Origin: Candidatus Omnitrophota bacterium
Lineage (GTDB): Bacteria > Omnitrophota > Gorgyraeia > Tantalellales > Tantalellaceae
Assembly: GCA_023142805.1 (NCBI GenBank)
Contig: JAGLIU010000202.1
Coordinates: forward strand, 1-12,350
Length of the DNA: 12,350 bases
Direction of reading: 5' to 3'
Shown: piece by piece, positions 7,674 to 12,350 of the stretch
Position numbering within the stretch: the first letter of the stretch is position 1
How the letters are laid out: every line of letters starts with the position of its first letter
Notes under the pieces: model-generated
What the model saw: the letters and a program-made list of their open reading frames with translations, nothing else
Told to the model about the DNA's origin: nothing
Databases searched by the model: none
Program-made: the position numbers and the translations under genes

Positions 7674-7952
7674 ATGACGCAACATCCAAGTTTAAAAGGA
7701 AGTAAAGAAGACGGAAAATTCCGTTCGGTTTTAAAAAGATATGAAAAGGTAAAAGAATTGTCCCAAAAAGAAAAGTGGGAAGAAGAAAAAGATTCTGTTT
7801 ATCGTTTGCCTAAGATCAAGCGTATAAAGTTCAAGGTTAAAAAGACTAAAGGACTCGCTGATGAAGAAGGCGCGGAAGGCGAGGGAAAGACTGAAGCGGT
7901 GGAAAGTAAGTCTGAAGAGGGGAAGCCCCAGAAAAAAGAATCTAAAAAATAA
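7674..7952 (+). CDS. PVC-type small basic protein with extended charged tail
   Basis: The N-terminal 55 residues ('HPSLKGS', 'FRSVLKRYEKVKELSQ', 'KWEEEKDSVYRLPKIKRIK') match the pattern of the 'small basic protein' family I know from Verrucomicrobia, Chlamydiae and Planctomycetes (I recall the model as TIGR04137), in which the core reads roughly 'RHRNVLTRxERI...W..GDSVFGLPKV'. Its function is not established; its size and charge suggest binding to RNA or the ribosome. After residue 55 comes a disordered tail of alternating Lys and Glu to residue 92, which seems longer than in the family members I remember. It has its own promoter and a strong AGGAGA ribosome binding site 6 bases before the ATG, so it is probably well expressed. 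It is a useful taxonomic marker here. Confidence 0.8.
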   Translation: MTQHPSLKGSKEDGKFRSVLKRYEKVKELSQKEKWEEEKDSVYRLPKIKRIKFKVKKTKGLADEEGAEGEGKTEAVESKSEEGKPQKKESKK

Positions 7953-8005
7953 CGTGTGATCGCGCGAATTATACGGGATCATAGTAGTTGCCGGCGGATA
8001 TAAAT

Positions 8006-8335
8006 ATGGATAATGAAGTATCTTTTGAAGAATTCAAAAAACTGGATCTAAGGATAGCCGAAATAATAGAGGCAAAAGAGCATCCTGATGCTGATAGATT
8101 GCATGTGCTTAAGATTGCTCTGGGGGATGAGATCAAGCAGATAGTCGCGGGTATTCGAGAGCAGTACGCGACAGATGAATTGATCGGCAGGAAGATAGTA
8201 GTTGTGAATAATCTGGAGCCGGTGTCTATAAGGGGAGAAGCGTCGAATGGGATGCTTCTGGCTGCCAGAGGAGATGACGGACCGGTTATATTGCTTCCGG
8301 AAAAAGATGTGTCTTCCGGGGCGCGTGTTAGCTAA
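8006..8335 (+). CDS. Stand-alone tRNA-binding (EMAP/MetG C-terminal) domain protein
   Basis: This 109-residue protein is a single OB-fold tRNA-binding domain: 'DLRIAEI' (14-20), 'HPDADRLHVLKI' (26-37), 'QIVAGI' (45-50), 'VVVNNLEP' (65-72) and 'GEASNGMLLAA' (77-87). It is the domain found at the C-terminus of many methionyl-tRNA synthetases (beta subunit), where it adds tRNA affinity and dimerisation. Here it is a separate gene, as in organisms with a split MetG; no catalytic MetG is in the window. CsaA-type chaperones share the fold, but the motifs read more like MetG. A TTG at 7988 would add six residues; I prefer the ATG at 8006, preceded by GGCGGA at 7993-7998. Confidence 0.88.
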   Translation: MDNEVSFEEFKKLDLRIAEIIEAKEHPDADRLHVLKIALGDEIKQIVAGIREQYATDELIGRKIVVVNNLEPVSIRGEASNGMLLAARGDDGPVILLPEKDVSSGARVS

Positions 8336-8342
8336 TTTATAG

Positions 8343-8421
8343 GGTCAGGGGTAGTAGGGGGTAGGAGTTAAGATAGTTCGAAATTATCTAGCCCTTGCTT
8401 TTTGTACTCTGACCTTTTTTT
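8343..8421 (+). terminator. Possible branched terminator after the tRNA-binding gene
   Basis: Beginning 8 bases after the stop, GGTCAG (8343-8348) pairs with CTGACC (8409-8414), directly followed by seven T (8415-8421). Inside lies a second hairpin, AGATAGTT/AATTATCT (8371-8389) with a three-base loop and one G-T pair. The long distance between the outer arms weakens the case. The region is otherwise G-rich and shows no gene. Confidence 0.35.
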
Positions 8422-8445
8422 ATGACATTCATTAGTAGGGGGAAA

Positions 8446-9102
8446 ATGAGAACCGTAACGGCGCGAGAGATGACTGAGATCGATAGAAAAGCCCGGGAAG
8501 AATATGGTATTTCCCAGGAGGTTCTTATGGAAAATGCCGGAAAGGCTGTTGTGGAATCGATAGTTCAAGATAATGGACCATTGGAAGATAAACAGATAGC
8601 TATTTTTTGTGGAAAGGGAAATAATGGCGGGGATGGTTCTGTCGCGGCGCGATACCTGTTTGAACATTTTTCCAGGGGATTGGAAGTATTCTCTCCCGGG
8701 GAAAAAGATATCAAGAACGGATCCGCTTTGGCTAATTATAGAGCGCTTAGAAATACAGATATAGCTATGGTTACTTATTCGGAGTTTTTGTCTTCCCACG
8801 ATATTCGGGACTTTGATATTGTTATTGACGCGGTTTTTGGTACAGGATTCAGGGGAGAGTTAACGGAAGAATTTAAAAAAGTATTCAGAGGTATGAACGA
8901 TGTAGGTATAAAAACATACGCGATTGATATTCCTTCGGGGCTTGACGCTACAACAGGAAAGGCGGACAGGGAGTGTTTGAAAGCATATAAAACAATAACA
9001 TTTGGTCTTCCCAAAAAGGGGTTTTATCTTGAAGACGGTCCAAGGGTGTGCGGGGAAATAGTGGTAAAGGATATAGGGTTTCCGGAAGAGCTATTGAAAT
9101 AA
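8446..9102 (+). CDS. nnrE: NAD(P)H-hydrate epimerase (YjeF N-terminal domain)
   Basis: The 218-residue protein is the epimerase half of the NAD(P)HX repair system: it interconverts the R and S forms of hydrated NAD(P)H so that the dehydratase can restore the cofactor. Visible motifs are 'GISQEVLMENAG' (21-32), 'GKGNNGGDG' (56-64), 'DAVFGTGFRG' (128-137) and 'IDIPSGLDATTGKA' (160-173). The protein ends after 'GFPEELLK', so the ADP/ATP-dependent dehydratase domain fused in E. coli Nnr is absent and, if present, must be encoded elsewhere. An ATG at 8422 would add eight residues. I choose 8446 because AGGGGG precedes it and homologues begin 'M..(L/V)TA.EM'. Confidence 0.92.
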   Translation: MRTVTAREMTEIDRKAREEYGISQEVLMENAGKAVVESIVQDNGPLEDKQIAIFCGKGNNGGDGSVAARYLFEHFSRGLEVFSPGEKDIKNGSALANYRALRNTDIAMVTYSEFLSSHDIRDFDIVIDAVFGTGFRGELTEEFKKVFRGMNDVGIKTYAIDIPSGLDATTGKADRECLKAYKTITFGLPKKGFYLEDGPRVCGEIVVKDIGFPEELLK

Positions 9103-9142
9103 AAATAAGGCGAAGGAGAAACAGAGGCAATGTTATCCCGCT

Positions 9143-9198
9143 TGTTCCGAGTGAATCCGGGGAAAACTAGAGGAGCGAGTCGAAGGACTGTTAAAATC
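9143..9198. repeat. Decayed dispersed intergenic repeat segment
   Basis: The segment contains 'ttgttccgagtgaatcc' and 'gagcgagtcgaaggactgtt', which resemble the 'GTCATTCCGAGCGAA...GTCGAAGGACTG' intergenic repeats common in many bacterial genomes. The likeness is from memory of the motif; copy number in this genome is unknown. Confidence 0.4.
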
Positions 9199-9272
9199 AT
9201 GCAATTTCGGATGGAGACAGGTTTTGCTTCTACCTTAAGTTTATTGTGGATCGTAGCGCGTTGTTCCCCCAC

Positions 9273-9320
9273 ATTGTTATTCTAAGTAAAAGATCGATAG
9301 CGTCTGTGTCGAAGAATCTC
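9273..9320. repeat. Decayed 'GTCATTCTGAGCGA...GAAGAATCTC' repeat segment
   Basis: 'attgttattctaagtaaaag' at the left and 'gtcgaagaatctc' at the right correspond to the two ends of the widespread 'GTCATTCTGAGCGAA...GAAGAATCTC' intergenic repeat, with several base changes. The copy appears old and is interrupted by unrelated bases. Confidence 0.4.
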
Positions 9321-9331
9321 ATTCAACTTCC

Positions 9332-9376
9332 CCTAAGTTTACACTTTTGTGCTTGGTACAAAAGTGTAAACTTAGG
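9332..9376. repeat. Perfect 19-base-pair inverted repeat
   Basis: The arms CCTAAGTTTACACTTTTGT (9332-9350) and ACAAAAGTGTAAACTTAGG (9358-9376) are exact reverse complements around a 7-base spacer (gcttggt). No T run follows, so a plain terminator is unlikely. A 9-base direct repeat AGCGTCTGT at 9299-9307 and 9377-9385 lies around it, with the second copy touching the right arm. This could be a miniature mobile-element relic, a protein binding site or a structured RNA. Confidence 0.95.
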
Positions 9377-9516
9377 AGCGTCTGTAATATAATATGTTAT
9401 CAAAAATGTTGGTTATATTGAGGTGTTTGAACACTTTGGGGTATTATCTTGAGTAAATCGAAGGTTTTCTCGTAGTAATACAAAATTTCTCGATTTCTTT
9501 GCTCTCTGTTTCGTTA

Positions 9517-9569
9517 AATGTCCGAGGAAGTGCGGAAAATCGGGAGATTTCCGCATTTCCTCGGACATT
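9517..9569. repeat. Long near-perfect inverted repeat, 24-base arms
   Basis: The left arm 9517-9541 and right arm 9546-9569 pair over 24 positions around a GGGA loop, with one G-T pair and one bulged A. The outer part, AATGTCCGAGG/CCTCGGACATT, is perfect. It is GC-richer than the surroundings and lacks a following T run. Its end is about 80 bases before the aroB ATG. Confidence 0.93.
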
Positions 9570-9613
9570 GCGTTTTCGGTTGCCCGGAATGACGCGAGAA
9601 AACAGGCCTTTTT

Positions 9614-9642
9614 TTGCTTTTTGCGGGTTTATGTGATATATT
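9614..9642 (+). promoter_or_regulatory. Promoter candidate giving a leaderless aroB transcript
   Basis: TTGCTT (9614-9619, 3 of 6) and TATATT (9637-9642, 5 of 6) are 17 bases apart. The expected transcription start, 7 bases after the -10 element, falls at 9649-9650, which is the A of the aroB ATG. No ribosome binding site lies before that ATG. Confidence 0.45.
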
Positions 9643-9649
9643 TGCCATT

Positions 9650-10741
9650 ATGAAAAAAATTAATGTTAATCTAAAAAAGAAAAGCTATGATATTTTTGTT
9701 GGATCGGGCGCGGTCAGGAGACTACCAAAATTTTTAAAGACCATGGAATTTTCCGGACCTGTGGTTATGATAACAGATAAGACCGTTGCTTTAAAGACAT
9801 CAAAGATAATAGGTCCGGTGTTGGAGTCTATTCCTAACGATATTTTACGTGTAGTGTTGCCCCCATCCGAAAAATCCAAATCAATCGAGGTATTTCAAGA
9901 TACGATCCAAAAGATCAGCAAAAAAACAAAAACACATCGACCTGTTATTTTAGCCGTGGGCGGTGGAGTAGTTGGGGATCTCGCGGGGTTTGTGGCCGCG
10001 ACGTACAGACGGGGAGTGCCTTTGATCCAGATCCCGACAACTTTATTAGCCCAGGTGGATTCGGCTATTGGTGGTAAAGTTGGAATAGATATACCTGAAG
10101 CGAAGAATTTTATAGGGGCTTTCTGGCAGCCGAAGATAGTCCTGATAGATACGGATTTTCTCACGAGTTTGCCTATTCGTCAAGTCAGGAACGGTCTCGG
10201 GGAAGTTATAAAGTATGGGGTGATCAAAAAGGGTGGATTTTTTGAATTCCTAGAGGACAACATAGAGGATATATTGGCTCTAAAAAAGAACGTTTTAGAA
10301 AAGGTTATCTTCAAATGTGTGTCCATAAAAGCGGACATAGTCGCGAAAGACGAGTTTGATGTTAAGGATATAAGAATAATTTTGAATTTTGGGCATACTT
10401 TGGGTCATGCTGTTGAAGCGGCTTCAGGGTATTCGAAAAGCCTGAACCATGGTGAATCAGTTGCTTTAGGAATGGTCATAGCGTCAGAGATCGCTTACAA
10501 GCTTGATATGTTGGAGAAGAAAAGCCTGGATAGAATAAAAAAACTTATCAAGAAAGCCGGGCTTCCCGTAAAATTAAAAGGTATGCTTGTTGAGGATATA
10601 ATGAAAGCATATTCGTATGATAAAAAATTTACAAAAGGCGCGAACAGATTTGTCTTCCCCAACGAAATAGGGTCTGTTGAGATTATTGAGGCTATTCCGG
10701 AACTTCCGATAAGAAGCGCGTTGAGTGAGTATGTTGAATAA
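9650..10741 (+). CDS. aroB: 3-dehydroquinate synthase
   Basis: This 363-residue enzyme converts DAHP to 3-dehydroquinate, the second step of the shikimate pathway, using NAD+ and a divalent metal (Zn or Co) in the cytosol. The NAD+ site 'GGGVVGDLAGFVAATYRRG' (104-122), 'PTTLLAQVDSAIGGKVGID' (129-147) and 'NFIGAFWQP' (153-161) are all present. The metal ligands are E185 in 'GEVIKYG', H249 in 'NFGHTLGH' and H267 in 'LNHGES'. The length is normal. A TTG at 9614 would add 12 residues, but the ATG at 9650 starts the usual first strand 'KINVNLKKKSYDIFVG'. It is followed by yjbQ and a thioesterase gene, probably in one transcript. Confidence 0.96.
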   Translation: MKKINVNLKKKSYDIFVGSGAVRRLPKFLKTMEFSGPVVMITDKTVALKTSKIIGPVLESIPNDILRVVLPPSEKSKSIEVFQDTIQKISKKTKTHRPVILAVGGGVVGDLAGFVAATYRRGVPLIQIPTTLLAQVDSAIGGKVGIDIPEAKNFIGAFWQPKIVLIDTDFLTSLPIRQVRNGLGEVIKYGVIKKGGFFEFLEDNIEDILALKKNVLEKVIFKCVSIKADIVAKDEFDVKDIRIILNFGHTLGHAVEAASGYSKSLNHGESVALGMVIASEIAYKLDMLEKKSLDRIKKLIKKAGLPVKLKGMLVEDIMKAYSYDKKFTKGANRFVFPNEIGSVEIIEAIPELPIRSALSEYVE

Positions 10742-10751
10742 CAAAAGCAAT

Positions 10752-11144
10752 ATGATAATCAAAGTAGAATCCGATAAAACGGATCAGGTCATAGATATTA
10801 CTTCGCAAATTTCAGACGTTGTTAAAAATTCAAAAATAGGCAAAGGTATTTGTTATGTGTATGTCCCTCATACGACCGCCGCGGTCACAATAAACGAAAA
10901 TGCCGATCCTGACGTGAAAGAAGATTTTCTTAAGGGACTCGGCGAAATTGTTCCCGACAATATTCCATATAAACATAGTGAAGGTAATTCGCCCGCGCAT
11001 ATAAAAGCTTCTATGATAGGGGCCGGTGAAATGATCATTGTCGAAGATGATCAGCTTTTGCTGGGGGTCTGGCAAGGTATATATTTTTGCGAATTTGACG
11101 GGCCGCGACAACGTAAGGTGTATGTAAAGGTATTAGAGGGATAG
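10752..11144 (+). CDS. yjbQ: YjbQ/UPF0047 family protein
   Basis: This 130-residue protein belongs to the widespread YjbQ family, annotated as secondary thiamine-phosphate synthase because some members show a weak activity of that kind; the true role is unclear. The conserved residues are present: 'VPHTTAAVTINENADPDV' (38-55, H40), 'H75SEGNSPAHIKAS' (75-87), 'LLGVWQGI' (103-110) and 'EFDGPRQRK' (114-122). The start is uncertain: GTG 10725 and ATG 10731 in the same frame would overlap aroB. I take ATG 10752, which gives the usual family N-terminus ('IIKVES...DIT') and a 10-base gap, though no ribosome binding site is clear. Confidence 0.88.
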   Translation: MIIKVESDKTDQVIDITSQISDVVKNSKIGKGICYVYVPHTTAAVTINENADPDVKEDFLKGLGEIVPDNIPYKHSEGNSPAHIKASMIGAGEMIIVEDDQLLLGVWQGIYFCEFDGPRQRKVYVKVLEG

Positions 11145-11173
11145 AGTTGTCTTTCGAGTTTCAGGAGAAAATA

Positions 11174-11566
11174 ATGAATAAGTATGATCTGGAAGTAAGA
11201 GTAAGGTATTCGGAAACAGATCAGATGGGTGTTGTATATTACGCGAATTATATGGTATGGTTCGAAATGGTCAGGACCGAATTTTTTAGAAACAACGGCA
11301 TGTCATATCGGGATCTTGAGAAAAAAGACAAAATATTTCTGCCTGTAGTGGAAGTTAGTTGTAAATATAAGATTCCTTTAAAATATGATGATAAGATCAC
11401 TGTTGCCGCGAAACTTGTTGAAATGGGTGTTTCTCGAATAGTATTTGAATATGAGATAAGGAGAGGCGATAAGTTGACAACCACCGGGGTAACAAAACAT
11501 GTATTTATAAATGAAAAAGGTTTGCCTGTTCGTGTTCCCGCGAAAGTAAGATCTAAATTTCAATAA
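11174..11566 (+). CDS. YbgC-like acyl-CoA thioesterase
   Basis: This 130-residue single hotdog-fold protein belongs to the 4-hydroxybenzoyl-CoA thioesterase/YbgC family, which hydrolyses acyl-CoA thioesters in the cytosol. The signature 'RYSETDQMGVVYYANYMVWFE' starts at residue 11, with the catalytic D16. 'EVSCKYKIPLKYDDKI' and 'ISRIVFEYEI'-like strands follow (the second as 'VSRIVFEYEI'). The ATG at 11174 is preceded by AGGAGA (11163-11168) at good spacing; a TTG at 11147 would add nine residues and is less likely. YbgC is often tied to the Tol-Pal cluster, but no tol genes are visible here. The stop codon lies one base from the stop of the convergent gene. Confidence 0.9.
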   Translation: MNKYDLEVRVRYSETDQMGVVYYANYMVWFEMVRTEFFRNNGMSYRDLEKKDKIFLPVVEVSCKYKIPLKYDDKITVAAKLVEMGVSRIVFEYEIRRGDKLTTTGVTKHVFINEKGLPVRVPAKVRSKFQ

Positions 11567-11567
11567 T

Positions 11568-12113
11568 TTATTTCAGTTTGAGTTCGGATTCTTTGCCGTT
11601 TTTAGTTACGATCACGCTGTGAGGAAGTATACGAGAGACCGTAAAGCCTTCAAGTTTTTCGCCTTCAGAAAATATTATCCCATTGAGTACCGTGAGTGGA
11701 GCAGTCGGAGAATACATAATTCCGTTAACTTCGGGAAGAGCGTGAGGCGGTTCTATTTTTTTCAAATGAATAGTTTTCTCTTGTTTTGCCGGAGCAGGAG
11801 GTAGTTCAATTTCAACAGGATCAAGTGCGGGGACCTGTTCTGCCGGTAAGTTTTTAGTACCAAGAAGAGGAGTTTGAACTATGTTGTTTTGAACGGTGAC
11901 TTGATCCGTAATAAAGAAAAACGCGATCAGACCACAGAATAGAATAGAGATGGTCATGATCACGAACATCCGAAAAACCCGGTTTTTCTTTTTCTTTTCC
12001 GGGGGTTTTATCGGGGAACTGACGGAAGTGAGTGTAATAGGATCGTCAGTTTTATCCTGGGTCGCGAAACGCTCTTTTTGCGCTTTTTCCAAGGCTTTTG
12101 TTATTATGCTCAT
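11568..12113 (-). CDS. GspB-like type II secretion/pilus assembly protein
   Basis: The 181-residue minus-strand protein begins 'MSIITKALEKAQKER', an N-terminus typical of GspB-like proteins. It then has a Lys-rich cytosolic stretch (38-45), one membrane helix (about 47-68), a Pro-rich periplasmic linker (80-125) and a C-terminal T2SSB-like domain (129-180: 'VNGIMYSPTAPLTVLNGIIF', then 'EGEKLEGFTVSRILPHSVIV'). GspB works with the ATPase GspA/ExeA to insert the secretin through the peptidoglycan. The gene directly upstream encodes the end of an ExeA-type ATPase, which supports the call. It could equally serve a type IV pilus or pseudopilus machine. Confidence 0.82.
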   Translation of the reverse strand: MSIITKALEKAQKERFATQDKTDDPITLTSVSSPIKPPEKKKKNRVFRMFVIMTISILFCGLIAFFFITDQVTVQNNIVQTPLLGTKNLPAEQVPALDPVEIELPPAPAKQEKTIHLKKIEPPHALPEVNGIMYSPTAPLTVLNGIIFSEGEKLEGFTVSRILPHSVIVTKNGKESELKLK

Positions 12114-12161
12114 AATGATAACTCTACACGGGATTTTCTAATTCTTTGTTTTTAACTTATT

Positions 12162-12350
12162 CTATACCGGGACAAAACTAAATTGCCCTTCAAGTTCCGC
12201 GATACTCTGTTTAATGATGTCCTCTCCGATATGTGTTGTTTCCTTAATGAATCCAAGAAGTAGAGCCTTATCGCAGATAATGTTAATGACACGGGGTATA
12301 CCGTTGGTATATTTACATAATCTTTCAATCGATTCAGGACTGAATTGTAT
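12162..12350 (-). CDS. ExeA/GspA-type AAA ATPase, C-terminal fragment
   Basis: Reading the minus strand from the window edge gives 62 residues up to a TAG at 12162-12164. They include 'FSPESIERLCKYTNGIPRVI' and 'NIICDKALLLGFIKE', which is the C-terminal end of the AAA domain in ExeA/GspA-type ATPases ('..S.GiPR.IN.lCd.ALl.gy..'). The fragment ends 48 bases before the GspB-like start. The Walker motifs and the start lie outside the window. These ATPases sit in the cytosol and partner GspB in secretin assembly. Confidence 0.85.
   Translation of the reverse strand: MQFSPESIERLCKYTNGIPRVINIICDKALLLGFIKETTHIGEDIIKQSIAELEGQFSFVPV

Larger units (their letters stand above)
9103..9649. other. 547-base intergenic region of decayed repeats and hairpins
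   Basis: No gene is supported here. The region contains two segments resembling dispersed intergenic repeats (9143-9198, 9273-9320), a perfect 19-base-pair hairpin (9332-9376), a long near-perfect hairpin (9517-9569), a fragment reading CGGAATGACGCGAG (9585-9598), and the probable aroB promoter (9614-9642). Neither hairpin is followed by a T run, so they are not plain intrinsic terminators. Confidence 0.7.

Noticed and set aside
7953..7987. Imperfect inverted repeat (TGATC...GATCA) after the small basic protein gene
   Set aside because: Only five clean base pairs, a mismatch in the stem and no T run; not good enough for a terminator or operator.
9103..9649. Possible CRISPR array or RNA gene in the large intergenic region
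   Set aside because: There are no regularly spaced direct repeats with unique spacers, and no tRNA-like cloverleaf is apparent; the structures are separate inverted repeats.

Overview
The window looks like a piece of a chromosome from an uncultured PVC-superphylum bacterium, most plausibly Candidatus Omnitrophota (formerly OP3). Three things suggest this. There is a small Lys-rich protein at 7674-7952 whose N-terminal half matches the 'small basic protein' family I know from Planctomycetes, Verrucomicrobia and Chlamydiae. There is a GspB-like gene preceded by an ExeA-type ATPase on the minus strand. The DNA is AT-rich, with 'gcg'-rich codons and intergenic repeats of the 'GTCATTC...GAAGAATCTC' kind. 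The taxonomic call is inference; no rRNA or tRNA gene is visible.

Layout. Positions 1-344 hold no gene, only repeat-like DNA and a good sigma70-type promoter. A plus-strand run follows: an archaeal-type AAA ATPase with a nuclease-like C-terminus (345-1985), a YfcE/MJ0936-type phosphodiesterase overlapping it by 4 bases (1982-2470), a Na+/Ca2+-exchanger-family membrane protein (2548-3522), a dGTPase-like HD dNTP triphosphohydrolase (3544-4695), a GAF plus degenerate HD-GYP protein (4758-6254), an overlapping membrane-anchored protein of unknown function (6251-6910), a SPOR-domain membrane protein (6966-7586), the PVC small basic protein (7674-7952), a stand-alone tRNA-binding domain of the MetG C-terminal type (8006-8335) and an NAD(P)H-hydrate epimerase (8446-9102). 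A 547-base intergenic region (9103-9649) is packed with decayed repeats and two long hairpins. Then come aroB (9650-10741), a YjbQ-family protein (10752-11144) and a YbgC-like thioesterase (11174-11566). The last two genes are on the minus strand and converge on the thioesterase: a GspB-like protein (11568-12113) and the C-terminal end of an ExeA/GspA-type ATPase (12162-12350, cut by the window edge).

How the genes work together. Most of the plus-strand genes are housekeeping: nucleotide pool control, metabolite repair, the shikimate pathway and the cell envelope. Their order does not point to one pathway. Tight spacing or 4-base overlaps suggest co-translation for the ATPase/phosphodiesterase pair, the HD-GYP/membrane-protein pair and aroB-yjbQ-ybgC. 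The minus-strand pair belongs to a type II secretion or type IV pilus assembly context.

I did not find a clear new system. The observations most worth a second look are the two long hairpins and a 9-base direct repeat before aroB, the HD-GYP domain that has lost two probable metal ligands, two genes that look leaderless or nearly so, and the ATPase-nuclease fusion coupled to a phosphodiesterase.
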